A DNA stretch of 64,000 bases from positions 248,001-312,000 of the forward strand of contig CAVZAT010000006.1 in the NCBI GenBank assembly GCA_963773335.1, in the 5' to 3' direction. The DNA comes from UBA4742 sp963773335 (GTDB lineage Bacteria; Actinomycetota; Acidimicrobiia; Acidimicrobiales; Acidimicrobilacustridaceae). This document shows, piece by piece, positions 1-7,889 of the stretch. Under the pieces are notes generated by a model, which saw only the letters and a list, made by a program, of their open reading frames with translations, was not told where the DNA came from and searched no databases. Each line of letters opens with the position of its first letter. The first letter of the stretch is position 1. The position numbers were made by a program, and so were the translations under genes.

Positions 1-525
1 CGGCCGCAGCAGGGGGTCGAGCTCGAGGCGGGCCAGGTAGCGGGTGAGCTGCTCGACCCCGTCGATCTCGCCGCGGCGCTTGATCTCGACCGCCACCGCC
101 TGCCCGGCGGCATCGCGGCACAGCAGGTCGACCGGGCCGATGTCGGTGGGGTACTCGCGGCGCACCAGGGTGAGGCCCTCGGCCATGACCGTCGGGTTGG
201 CTGCCAGCAGCTCCTGGAGGTGGGCCTCGACGCCGTCCTTCTGCAGGCCCGGATCGATGCCCAGCTCGTGGGCCGAGTCGTGCAGCACCGCCTCGATGGT
301 GATGGTCAGCGTCTCGCCCTTGGGGCTGGTGACCACCCAGCGGTCGGGCTCCTCGGTGACCGTGTTGGGCGCGTTCATCCAGTTGAGCGGCTTGTAGGCG
401 CCGCCGTCGGCGTGGATGGCCACGCAGCCGTCGGCTTTGACCATGATGAGGCGGGTGGCCAGGGGCAGGTGCGCGCTCAGGCGCCCGGCGTAGTCCACCG
501 AGCAGCGGGCGATGACCAGGCGCAC
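1..525 (-). CDS. nucS: Endonuclease NucS (EndoMS), 3' end cut off by window edge
   Basis: Mismatch-specific double-strand endonuclease of the non-canonical mismatch repair used by Actinobacteria and some Archaea in place of MutS/MutL. Reading starts at a GTG at 525; the N-terminus has the family signature VRLVIARCSVDYAGRLSAHL followed by a KADGCVAIHADGG stretch and YKPLNWMNAPN. The nuclease-domain core VAVEIKRRGEIDGVEQLTRY is visible near the window edge, with the glutamate and lysine expected at the active site. About 175 codons are present and the stop lies outside the window. It sits 29 nt downstream of the UbiB-like kinase on the same strand and could be cotranscribed with it. Identification is firm; only the C-terminus is unseen. 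Confidence 0.93.
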   Translation of the reverse strand, partial: MRLVIARCSVDYAGRLSAHLPLATRLIMVKADGCVAIHADGGAYKPLNWMNAPNTVTEEPDRWVVTSPKGETLTITIEAVLHDSAHELGIDPGLQKDGVEAHLQELLAANPTVMAEGLTLVRREYPTDIGPVDLLCRDAAGQAVAVEIKRRGEIDGVEQLTRYLARLELDPLLRP

Positions 526-554
526 CCCGGCAACCTAGCCGGGGGGAGATCGGT

Positions 555-2138
555 TCAGCTCACCTGCCGGTTCTGGAACCGGTTGCGGATGAGTTCGCGC
601 CGCTCCTGCAGCTCGCGGTAGGTCAGGCGCTCGGTGGTGGCGTCCACCCCGAACGAACCCTTCACCCCGGCCAGGTCGATCTCGTAGGCGTCGAGGGGCA
701 TGCCCACCTCCTCGGCGATCTGTTCGCCGTGGGTCTCCGCGAAGTAGGTGGAGATGCTGGCGATCTCGGCGAACAGGTCCAGATCGGGAGCCAGGGTGGC
801 GATGGCCCCGTCCAGGAACACCATGTTCTTCACGAACAGCATGAGCTCCTTGGGCAGCCGGGCGCCGTAGCCGAGCAGCGCCTTCACCACCCGCTGGATC
901 TCGCCCACCATCTCGTCCGCGGTCAGGGAGGTGGGGTCGACGGGCGGCTTGTCCAGCCCCAGATCACGGATGACCGCGTCGAGGTCGGTGTCGGCCGGCA
1001 GGGCCCCCAGGTCGCGCAGCGCCGCCAGTTGGCCCTTCACGTCGTTCATGGTGGCGGTGATCAGCAGGCGCAGGAAGGCCCGGCGCTTGAACTCGTCCAT
1101 TCGTCCGATGATCCCGTAGTCGAGCAGGCCGACCCGGCCGTCGCCCAGCACGAACAGGTTGCCGCCGTGCAGGTCGCCGTGGAAGATGCCGTGGATCATG
1201 GCGCCCTCCATGAACCCGACCATCCCGGTGCGGATCACCCCCTCGGTGTCCACCCCGGCCGCCTGCATGCCGGCCACGTCGTCGAAGGCGAACCCGTGCA
1301 GGCGCTCCATGACCAGGACCCGGGGGGTGACCAGGGTGGGGTGCGGGCGGGGCACCACGTAGCCCTGCTGTCCCAGCTCCTGGAAGGACTTGGCCACGTC
1401 CAGCATGTTGGCGGCCTCGAGTCGGAAGTCGAGCTCCTCGGTGATGGTCTCGGCGAACAGCTCCACCAGCGCCGGCGGGTTGGCCAGGGCGGCGATGGGG
1501 ATGCGCCCGACCAGGAACGGGGCCAACCAGGCCATGACCTTGAGATCCGCGTGCACCAGGGTGGCCACCGACGGCCGCTGCACCTTGACCACCACCTCCT
1601 CGCCGGTGTGCAGCCTCGCCGCGTGGACCTGGGCGATGGAGGCAGCGGCCAGCGGGGTGCGCTCGAAGTGGGCGAACACCGACTCGAGGGGCGCGCCCAG
1701 CTCGGACTCGACCACCTGGCGCACCGCCCACCAGGGCTCGGGAGGCACCTGGTCACGGCACTTCTTGAACTCGGTCACCAGCTCCTCGGGGAACAGACCG
1801 TCGCCGCTGGAGATGATCTGGCCCAACTTGATGTAGGTGGGACCGAGGTGTTCGGCGGCGATGCGCAGTCGCCGGGAGATGTCGGCCTTGGAGGCTGATC
1901 CCCCCTGGCGCCGGGCGCCCAGGGCCCACCAGGCCACGGCCAGGCCCAGATGGCGGGCGACGCGGATGGCTCGGGTGCCGTCGGGAAGGCGGCGGGGACG
2001 GGTCAGCTCGGGCAGAGCGGCGCGGACCACCCAGCGGGCGGTGGGCACCGCCCGACGCCACACCATGGCCGGTGGATCGACGAGCCACGGTGGGTCATCG
2101 CTGAACGATCCGATGGCCAGGTCGGCGGGGGCGATCAT
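555..2138 (-). CDS. UbiB/ABC1 (AarF) family atypical protein kinase
   Basis: A 527-residue atypical kinase-like protein of the ABC1/UbiB/ADCK family, linked in other organisms to quinone or isoprenoid lipid homeostasis. Visible marks are the family N-terminal KxGQ element (YIKLGQIISSGDGLFP, about residue 95), an alanine-rich nucleotide loop (AAASIAQVHAA) with a lysine in VVVKVQRP, and the catalytic and metal segment IFHGDLHGGNLFV with LLDYGIIG. Start ATG at 2138 faces the CoA transferase start with only about 25 nt between them, so both promoters must share or overlap this gap. The nucS gene follows downstream. The substrate is unknown; membrane-associated action is inferred from the family. 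Confidence 0.87.
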   Translation of the reverse strand: MIAPADLAIGSFSDDPPWLVDPPAMVWRRAVPTARWVVRAALPELTRPRRLPDGTRAIRVARHLGLAVAWWALGARRQGGSASKADISRRLRIAAEHLGPTYIKLGQIISSGDGLFPEELVTEFKKCRDQVPPEPWWAVRQVVESELGAPLESVFAHFERTPLAAASIAQVHAARLHTGEEVVVKVQRPSVATLVHADLKVMAWLAPFLVGRIPIAALANPPALVELFAETITEELDFRLEAANMLDVAKSFQELGQQGYVVPRPHPTLVTPRVLVMERLHGFAFDDVAGMQAAGVDTEGVIRTGMVGFMEGAMIHGIFHGDLHGGNLFVLGDGRVGLLDYGIIGRMDEFKRRAFLRLLITATMNDVKGQLAALRDLGALPADTDLDAVIRDLGLDKPPVDPTSLTADEMVGEIQRVVKALLGYGARLPKELMLFVKNMVFLDGAIATLAPDLDLFAEIASISTYFAETHGEQIAEEVGMPLDAYEIDLAGVKGSFGVDATTERLTYRELQERRELIRNRFQNRQVS

Positions 2139-2163
2139 GTGTGGCGGAGTCTACGGTTGCGCG

Positions 2164-3468
2164 GTGCTGTCGAACTACCGGGTGATCGAGTTGGGGATGT
2201 GGGTGGCCGGTCCGGCCGCCGGCGGGCTGCTGGCCGACTGGGGGGCCGACGTGGTCAAGGTGGAGACACCGGTGGGTGATCCCATGCGCCGGCTCTTCGC
2301 CTTGCTGGCCGGGCACGGCCAGCCCGAATCCCCGCCCTTCGACCTGGACAACCGGGGCAAGCGCAGCGTGGTCATCGACCTGGCCCAGCCGGAAGGGGTC
2401 GAGGTGCTGCTGGCCCTGCTGGCCGATGCCGACGTCTTCCTGACCAACCTGCGGCCCGAGGCCGTCGAACGGTTGGGCCTGGGACCCGAGGCGCTGGCCG
2501 GGCGGTTCCCGCGCCTGGTGTACGCCAGCGTGAGCGGGTACGGCCTGGAGGGACCCGAGACGGGCCGGGCCGGCTACGACGTGGGCGCCTTCTGGGCTCG
2601 CAGTGGGATCGCCTCGCTCATGGCCCCAGGCGACGCAGATCCACCCGGCGTGCGCTCGGGCATGGGCGACCACGTGACCGCGCTGACGGCGGTGGCCGGC
2701 ATCCTGGCTGCTCTGCTGGCCCGCGAGCAGACGGGGAAGGGCCAGCTGGTCGAGATCTCGCTGCTGCGCACCGGCATCTACACGGTGGGGTGGGACCTGG
2801 GCATCCAGTCGCGGTTCGGCAAGCTCGGGTCGGTCCAGCCCCGGACCACCGAGCTGAACCCGATGTGCAACTGCTACCGGGCCGGCGACGGCCGCTGGTT
2901 CTGGCTGCTGGGCGTGGAGGCGGATCGGCTGTGGCCCAAGCTGTGCGCCGCACTCGAGCGCGCCGATCTGCTCGACGACGAGCGCTGGGGCACGGCTCGG
3001 GGGCGCCGGCACCACACGGCCGAGCTGGTGGCCGAGCTCGACGCCATCTTCGCCGGGTCCAGCCGTGACGACCTCACGGCCGTCTTCGATCGTCACGACG
3101 TGTGGTGGGCTCCGGTCAACACGCCCGCCGAGGTGCTGGCCGATCCCCAGGCCATCGCCGCCGGCGCGTTCGTGGACGTGCCGGCGGGGGAGTTCGGTCC
3201 GGCCCATCGGGCGGTGGCCACCCCGGTCACGTTCCACGGCGCCGACCAGCATCCCGTGGGCCCGGTGCCGGGCCTGGGTCAGCACACCGACGAGGTCCTG
3301 GAGCGGGCCGGTTACGACGACGAGGCCCGCCGTCGCCTGCCGCGCCGCCGGCGTGGTGGCCTGACCCCGCCTACGCCGAACTGGGCATCGAAATGTGCGG
3401 TATCCGCAGGCAAAGGTTCCCAGTTTGCTGGGGTCGGGCTCAGAAGCGCGGTGGGCGCTTCTGGGTGA
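2164..3468 (+). CDS. CaiB/BaiF family III CoA transferase (C-terminal frameshift)
   Basis: Family III acyl-CoA:CoA transferase or racemase. The N-terminus YRVIELGMWVAGPAAGGLLA and the following ADWGADVVKVE are typical, as are NRGKRSVVIDL and the mid-protein GYGLEGPE. Start chosen at GTG 2164 because homology begins just after it; an in-frame ATG at 2137 is the alternative. The ending is abnormal: removing one C near 3339 would give a family-like end (RLRAAGVVA, stop at 3362-3364), whereas the raw frame runs 104 nt further through non-family residues and into the 3' end of the convergent enoyl-CoA hydratase gene. I infer a one-base insertion at the 3' end. The substrate acyl-CoA is unknown; neighbours suggest fatty acid or steroid catabolism. 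Confidence 0.85.
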   Translation: MLSNYRVIELGMWVAGPAAGGLLADWGADVVKVETPVGDPMRRLFALLAGHGQPESPPFDLDNRGKRSVVIDLAQPEGVEVLLALLADADVFLTNLRPEAVERLGLGPEALAGRFPRLVYASVSGYGLEGPETGRAGYDVGAFWARSGIASLMAPGDADPPGVRSGMGDHVTALTAVAGILAALLAREQTGKGQLVEISLLRTGIYTVGWDLGIQSRFGKLGSVQPRTTELNPMCNCYRAGDGRWFWLLGVEADRLWPKLCAALERADLLDDERWGTARGRRHHTAELVAELDAIFAGSSRDDLTAVFDRHDVWWAPVNTPAEVLADPQAIAAGAFVDVPAGEFGPAHRAVATPVTFHGADQHPVGPVPGLGQHTDEVLERAGYDDEARRRLPRRRRGGLTPPTPNWASKCAVSAGKGSQFAGVGLRSAVGASG

Positions 3469-4279
3469 GGGCGGCGACGCCCTCGGCGAAGCTGGGTTCG
3501 GTCATCATCTGGGCCAGGCGCCGACCAGAGTCCGCGACCGCGTCGCCCACACCCCGATGCAGGTCCAGAGCGATCTGACGCTTGGTGGCGGCCAGCGAGC
3601 CCGGCGAGATGTCGAAGGCCAAGGTGCGGGCGTAGTCGTAGGTGTGGGCCAGCAGCTCGTCGGGCTCGACCACCGCGTTGACCAGGCCCATCTCCAGGGC
3701 CTCCTCGGCCAGCACGACCCGGCTGGACAGCAGCAGGTCGTTGGCCCGACCCAAGCCGATGAGCTTGGGCAGCAGCCAGGACAGGCCGTATTCGGCGGGC
3801 AGGTGCAGCTTGCCGTGGGCGGTGGTCAACTTGGCCCCGGCTGCCGCGAAGCGCAGATCGCAGTAGCAGGCCAACACCAGCCCGACCCCGGCCGCCGGAC
3901 CGTTGACGGCCGCGATCACCGGCTTGGCCAGCCCGAAGTGGAAGGCGAAGTCGTGGTCGAACTCGGGGGACACGCCGTAGCCCGGCGTAGCCAGCTGACC
4001 AGTGGTGCCCGGGTCGTAGCCGCCCCGGTCCGCGTGGCCGGAGAGCGCGGCCGAATCCGCTCCAGCGCAGAAGCCCCGACCTGCACCGGTCACCACGATC
4101 ACCCGGACCTCGGGATCCTGCTCAGCGCGAGCCACCACGTGGCGGTACTCGGTGTGCATGCGACCGGTCCAGGCGTTGAGCCGCTCTGGGCGGTTCAACG
4201 TGATCGTGGCCACCCGGTCCGCCACCTCGTAGCGCACCACCTTGAGCTCGAGCACGTCGTTGGCATCGGGCGTGCTCAT
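3440..4279 (-). CDS. Enoyl-CoA hydratase/isomerase (crotonase family)
   Basis: Crotonase-fold enzyme of 279 residues. The N-terminus shows the family strand-turn RVATITLNRPERLNAWTGRM, then the oxyanion-hole segment GAGRGFCAGADSAALSG and a second oxyanion-hole region PAAGVGLVLACYCDLRFAA, and the glutamate-bearing LTTAHGKLHLPAEYGLSWLL. It probably hydrates or isomerises a 2-enoyl-CoA in beta-oxidation-like catabolism. The start at ATG 4279 lies 2 nt after the stop of the CysQ-like gene, so the two are translationally adjacent; a longer upstream reading to 4456 would run inside that gene and is rejected. The convergent CoA transferase supports an acyl-CoA role. The exact substrate cannot be read from sequence. 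Confidence 0.88.
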   Translation of the reverse strand: MSTPDANDVLELKVVRYEVADRVATITLNRPERLNAWTGRMHTEYRHVVARAEQDPEVRVIVVTGAGRGFCAGADSAALSGHADRGGYDPGTTGQLATPGYGVSPEFDHDFAFHFGLAKPVIAAVNGPAAGVGLVLACYCDLRFAAAGAKLTTAHGKLHLPAEYGLSWLLPKLIGLGRANDLLLSSRVVLAEEALEMGLVNAVVEPDELLAHTYDYARTLAFDISPGSLAATKRQIALDLHRGVGDAVADSGRRLAQMMTEPSFAEGVAALTQKRPPRF

Positions 4280-4281
4280 GG

Positions 4282-5112
4282 TCAGGCCTCGAACCCGGCC
4301 AGGGCGTCGAGCGCAGGCCCGGCCAGCTCGGTCCGACAGATCAAGAGGTCTGGCAGGTACGGATCCGCGTTGTTGTACCGCAGGTCCGCGCCGTCCAGGC
4401 GTGACACGTGGAGACCGGCCGCCGCAGCCACCGCCACCGGCGCGCACGAATCCCACTCGTACTGGCCGCCCGAGTGGGCGTATACGTCGGCCTCGCCCCG
4501 CACCACGGCCATGGCCTTGGCTCCCGCCGAACCCATCTCGACCAGCTCCCCGTGCAGCTGCTCGGCCAGCCAGGTGGCGGCGGCGGGTGGGCGGGTGCGG
4601 CTGACGATGACCCGGGGGGCACCACCGTGTGGGGCAGCCAGCTCAGGGGCGGTCTCGGTGCTCAGCGTCACCCCCAGGGCGGGGAGAGCCACCGCACCCA
4701 CCGCGGCCACGCCGTCGATGGCCAGGGCCACGTGCACGGCCCAGTCCTGGCGGGGAGGCTCGCCGAACTCGCGGGTGCCGTCCAGGGGATCGACGATCCA
4801 CACGCGGCGGTGGTCGAGCCTGGTCAGGTCGTCACCTCCCTCCTCGGACAGCACGGCGTCGCCAGCTGCCATCGCCTCGGCCAACCGGACCATCAGCAGC
4901 TCGTGGGACTGCCGGTCTCCCCGGTCCTTGAGCTGGGCCGACGTCGTCCCGGCTGCCACCAGATCGGCTCGCAGGGTGACCAGGTGTCGTCCCGCCTCGG
5001 AGGCCAGTTCGGCGGCCAGATGATGATCGGCGGCGGTGGCGCTCGAGTGGTCGGTCGCGGAACCGGAGGTTCGCGGAGATGGGGAACCGGGGGCGCTATC
5101 GTCCTTGGGCAC
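4282..5112 (-). CDS. cysQ: Inositol-monophosphatase-fold phosphatase, CysQ-like (PAP/PAPS phosphatase)
   Basis: A Mg-dependent, Li-sensitive-type phosphatase of about 276 residues. The metal-binding signatures are all present: a LSEEGGDD acidic stretch, WIVDPLDGTREF, and the C-terminal WDSCAPVAVAAAAG. CysQ removes the 3' phosphate from PAP(S) made during sulfate activation. The call as CysQ rather than a general inositol phosphatase rests on the divergent cysD-cysN pair directly upstream. I chose GTG 5112 because AGAAGG sits 9 nt before it; an ATG at 5154 would add 14 residues without family homology. It leads into the enoyl-CoA hydratase gene 2 nt downstream. Confidence 0.8.
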   Translation of the reverse strand: MPKDDSAPGSPSPRTSGSATDHSSATAADHHLAAELASEAGRHLVTLRADLVAAGTTSAQLKDRGDRQSHELLMVRLAEAMAAGDAVLSEEGGDDLTRLDHRRVWIVDPLDGTREFGEPPRQDWAVHVALAIDGVAAVGAVALPALGVTLSTETAPELAAPHGGAPRVIVSRTRPPAAATWLAEQLHGELVEMGSAGAKAMAVVRGEADVYAHSGGQYEWDSCAPVAVAAAAGLHVSRLDGADLRYNNADPYLPDLLICRTELAGPALDALAGFEA

Positions 5113-5178
5113 GATTGTCGACCTTCTGACTCGTATATTGCGGAGGAGGGTCACCTACCCTACGTTGGACGCTTCGCC

Positions 5179-6084
5179 ATGGACTACGAGCTGACCAACC
5201 TCCGGGCCCTCGAGGCTGAGTCGATGCACATCATCCGCGAGGTCGCGGCCGAGTTCGAGCGGCCGGTGCTGCTGTTCTCGGGTGGCAAGGACTCCGTCGT
5301 GATGCTGCACCTGGCCTCCAAGGCGTTCCGGCCATGCCGGCTGCCCTTCCCGGTGATGCACGTGGACACCGGCCACAACTTCCCCGAGGTCATCGAGTTC
5401 CGCGATCGGGCCGTGGAGGTGGCCGGTGCCCGGCTGGTGGTGGCGTCGGTGCAGGAGTCGATCGACGCCGGCCGGGTGGTGGAGGAGACCGGGCCACGCG
5501 CGTCACGCAACCGCCTGCAGACCACGACGCTGCTCGACGCCATCATGGGTCACCGGTTCAACGCGGTGTTCGGGGGAGCCCGGCGCGACGAGGAGAAGGC
5601 TCGGGCGAAGGAGCGGGTGTTCTCCTTCCGTGACGAGTTCGGTCAGTGGGATCCCAAGAACCAGCGACCCGAGCTGTGGAGCCTCTACAACGGCCGCCAC
5701 CACAACGGCGAGCACATCCGCGTCTTCCCACTGAGCAACTGGACCGAGCTCGACATCTGGCAGTACATCGCCGAAGAGGAGATCGAGCTGCCCTCGATCT
5801 ACTACGCCCATCGCCGGGAGGTGTTCCGCCGCGACGGCATGCTGCTGGCCGTGAGCCCCTTCGTCACCATGATGGACGGCGAGGAGGCCTTCGAGATGGT
5901 GGTGCGCTACCGCACCGTGGGTGACGCGTCCTGTACCGGAGCGGTCGAGTCCACGGCGGCCACGGTGGCCGACGTGGTCGCCGAGGTGGCCGCTACCCGC
6001 ATCACCGAGCGGGGCGCCACCCGCGCCGACGACCGCACCTCCGAAGCAGCCATGGAGGACCGCAAGCGGGAGGGCTACTTCTGA
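5179..6084 (+). CDS. cysD: Sulfate adenylyltransferase subunit 2
   Basis: Catalytic small subunit of ATP sulfurylase, which joins sulfate and ATP to form APS. The 301-residue length matches the family. The N-terminus carries the PP-loop ATP pyrophosphatase motif SGGKDS at residues 34-39; further on are the family segments GGARRDEEKARAKERVFSF and PLSNWTELDIWQYI, and the hallmark end KREGYF. ATG 5179 aligns with family N-termini (MDYELTNLRALE); no good Shine-Dalgarno lies at ideal spacing, the nearest GGAGGAGGG being about 30 nt upstream. The last 30 nt begin a 68-bp tandem repeat that separates it from cysN. Transcription diverges from the CysQ-like gene. Confidence 0.95.
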   Translation: MDYELTNLRALEAESMHIIREVAAEFERPVLLFSGGKDSVVMLHLASKAFRPCRLPFPVMHVDTGHNFPEVIEFRDRAVEVAGARLVVASVQESIDAGRVVEETGPRASRNRLQTTTLLDAIMGHRFNAVFGGARRDEEKARAKERVFSFRDEFGQWDPKNQRPELWSLYNGRHHNGEHIRVFPLSNWTELDIWQYIAEEEIELPSIYYAHRREVFRRDGMLLAVSPFVTMMDGEEAFEMVVRYRTVGDASCTGAVESTAATVADVVAEVAATRITERGATRADDRTSEAAMEDRKREGYF

Positions 6085-6223
6085 TGGCCGATTCCGCCGT
6101 GTTGCGGTCCGACCATCGTGTCGAGGACCGCAAGCGGGAGGGCTACTTCTGATGGCCGATTCCGCCGTGTTGCGGTCCGACCATCGTGTCGAGGACCGCA
6201 AGCGGGAGGGCTACTTCTGATGG
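6055..6223 (+). repeat. 68-bp direct tandem repeat (2.5 copies) between cysD and cysN, with two 22-codon mini-ORFs
   Basis: Copies begin at 6055, 6123 and 6191; the last is partial and ends at the cysN start. The unit contains the 3' end of cysD (encoding EDRKREGYF and stop) followed by a short ATG-led segment. As a result two identical 22-residue mini-ORFs (MADSAVLRSD at the start, KREGYF at the end) lie at 6084-6152 and 6152-6220, each overlapping its neighbours by one base in a TGATG stop/start. The chain cysD, mini-ORF 1, mini-ORF 2, cysN is therefore continuously coupled for translation. It is either a real recent duplication or an assembly artefact. Confidence 0.95.
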
Positions 6224-7476
6224 AGATGCTTCGGTTGGCGACGGCCGGGTCGGTCGACGACGGCAAGAGCACGCTCATCGGGCGCTTGCTCTACGACTCC
6301 AAGGCGATCTTCGAGGACCAGCTCGAGTCGGTCGAGCGCACCAGCCGCGACCGGGGCGACGAGTACACCAACCTGGCGTTGCTCACCGACGGCCTCCGGG
6401 CCGAGCGCGAGCAGGGCATCACCATCGACGTGGCCTACCGGTACTTCGCCACGCCGGCCCGAAAGTTCGTGATCGCCGACACTCCGGGCCACATCCAGTA
6501 CACGCGCAACATGGTCACCGGGGCCTCCACCGCCGATCTGGCCCTGGTGCTGGTGGATGCCCGCAAGGGGATCCTCGAGCAGTCGCGGCGCCACGCCTTC
6601 ATCGCCTCGTTGCTGCGCATCCCCCACATCGTGCTGTGCGTCAACAAGATGGATCTGGTCGACTACGACCAGGACGTGTTCAACGCCATAAAGGAGGAGT
6701 TCCACGCCTTCGCGGCCAAGCTCGACATCGCGGATCTGGCCGTGATCCCCATCTCGGCCCTCGAGGGCGACAACGTGGTGAACCTGTCGCAGAACATGCC
6801 CTGGTACACCGGCGGTTCGTTGCTGCACCACCTCGAGGAGGTGTTCGTCGCGTCGGACCGCAACCTGCGGGATCCGCGGTTCCCCGTCCAGTACGTGTTG
6901 CGACCTCACAGCGGTGAGCACCGTGACTACCGGGGCTACGCGGGCACCGTGGCCGGCGGGGTGCTCAAGCCGGGAGACGAGGTGGTGGTGCTGCCGTCGG
7001 GCTTCCAGTCGACGATCGCCGGCATCGATGGCCCGCAGGGACGGCTCGAGGAGGCCTTCGCGCCCATGTCGGTGGCCATCACCCTGGCCGACGAGATCGA
7101 TGTGTCCCGCGGCGACATGATCTGTCGGCCGCACAACCAGCCTCACGTCGGTCAGGACCTCGATGCCATGGTCTGCTGGATGTCCGAGAGCGATTCCCTG
7201 CGCGAGGGCGCCAAGTACGCCATCAAGCACACCACCCGATCCGTCCGGGCCCTGGTCAAGTCGGTGCACTACCAACTCGACATCAACACCCTGCACCGCC
7301 TCGACGACGTGAGCTCGCTGGCCCTCAACGAGATCGGTCGGGTCACGCTGCGCACCACGGCCCCGCTCTTCTTCGACTCCTACGCTCGCAACCGTGACAC
7401 GGGCAGCTTCATCCTCATCGACGAAGGAACCAATCGCACGGTGGCCGCCGGCATGATCATGGGGCCCTCGCAGTGA
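6220..7476 (+). CDS. cysN: Sulfate adenylyltransferase subunit 1 (GTPase)
   Basis: GTP-hydrolysing large subunit of ATP sulfurylase, an EF-Tu-like translation-factor GTPase that drives APS synthesis with CysD. At 418 residues it has the GTPase domain but no fused APS kinase (no CysC end). Visible motifs: P-loop GSVDDGKST (residues 10-18), the switch region GITIDVAYRYF, DTPGHIQYTRNM, and NKMD. Start ATG 6220 is taken because it overlaps the last repeat's TGA by one base and gives the family N-terminus MEMLRLATAGSVDDGK; a longer reading from 6118 would translate through the tandem repeat. The duplication may have replaced a slightly longer original N-terminus (MADSAVLRSD...). Confidence 0.93.
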   Translation: MEMLRLATAGSVDDGKSTLIGRLLYDSKAIFEDQLESVERTSRDRGDEYTNLALLTDGLRAEREQGITIDVAYRYFATPARKFVIADTPGHIQYTRNMVTGASTADLALVLVDARKGILEQSRRHAFIASLLRIPHIVLCVNKMDLVDYDQDVFNAIKEEFHAFAAKLDIADLAVIPISALEGDNVVNLSQNMPWYTGGSLLHHLEEVFVASDRNLRDPRFPVQYVLRPHSGEHRDYRGYAGTVAGGVLKPGDEVVVLPSGFQSTIAGIDGPQGRLEEAFAPMSVAITLADEIDVSRGDMICRPHNQPHVGQDLDAMVCWMSESDSLREGAKYAIKHTTRSVRALVKSVHYQLDINTLHRLDDVSSLALNEIGRVTLRTTAPLFFDSYARNRDTGSFILIDEGTNRTVAAGMIMGPSQ

Positions 7477-7488
7477 CGCCTCGGGTCG

Positions 7489-7545
7489 TCGACTGCGCCG
7501 GCCGGCCTATCGACTGCGCCGGCCGGCCTATCGACTGCGCCGGCC
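7489..7545. repeat. 21-bp tandem repeat, 2.7 copies, overlapping a gene 3' end
   Basis: Copies begin at 7489, 7510 and 7531, the last one partial (15 bp); the unit is TCGACTGCGCCGGCCGGCC plus TA and holds the palindrome GGCCGGCC. It lies between the convergent cysN and the small membrane protein gene and covers the last five codons of the latter (R-R-S-R and stop). Read on the minus strand each copy carries an in-frame TAG, so the duplication added stop codons rather than residues. The GC palindromes could act as a bidirectional terminator, but no T-tract is present. Confidence 0.85.
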
Positions 7546-7884
7546 CAGGCTGACGGCGCGCCGCACCAGCTCCCGCACCTGGCCCTCGTCGGCACCGGCC
7601 GACACCAGCTGACCGACCTGCTCCTCGACCAGCGCAGCGGCTGCTTCGTCCACCGGGACGGGATCGAGGTCCTCGGCCCGTCGGGGACGCCGGCCCGGCG
7701 CGTGCCCGAACGCACCCGGCGCGGCCACCGCGGTCACCAGGATGAGGCCGACGGCGGCCACCGCGGTGACCAATCCGAAGGTGATGGCGAAGCCGTTGTT
7801 GTCGGCGATCGACCCCGCGATCATGCCGGCGATGCCGATCACGAAGACCCCGATGACCAGCCGGCGGACGGTGCGCGGGGACAC
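7528..7884 (-). CDS. Small two-helix membrane protein of unknown function
   Basis: A 118-residue protein not recognised as a named family. After a short basic start (SPRTVRRL) come two hydrophobic stretches, VIGVFVIGIAGMIAGSI and AITFGLVTAVAAVGLILVTA, linked by the polar turn ADNNGF, then a cytoplasmic-looking tail with VDEAAAALVEEQVGQLV and a closing RRAVSLGRRSR. GTG 7884 is chosen since it lies 5 nt after the ettA stop and immediately precedes the first hydrophobic segment. It is probably cotranscribed behind ettA. The 21-bp repeat overlaps its end. Two-helix hairpin topology is inferred from hydrophobicity only. Confidence 0.6.
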   Translation of the reverse strand: MSPRTVRRLVIGVFVIGIAGMIAGSIADNNGFAITFGLVTAVAAVGLILVTAVAAPGAFGHAPGRRPRRAEDLDPVPVDEAAAALVEEQVGQLVSAGADEGQVRELVRRAVSLGRRSR

Positions 7885-7889
7885 GCCGG

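Noticed and set aside
555..2138. Several long plus-strand frames inside the UbiB-like gene
   Set aside because: Shadows in a GC-rich gene; amino-acid composition is unnatural and there is no ribosome site.
6118..6219. Upstream start for CysN at 6118
   Set aside because: That extension would only translate the tandem repeat. The ATG at 6220 gives the family N-terminus and is coupled to the preceding stop.
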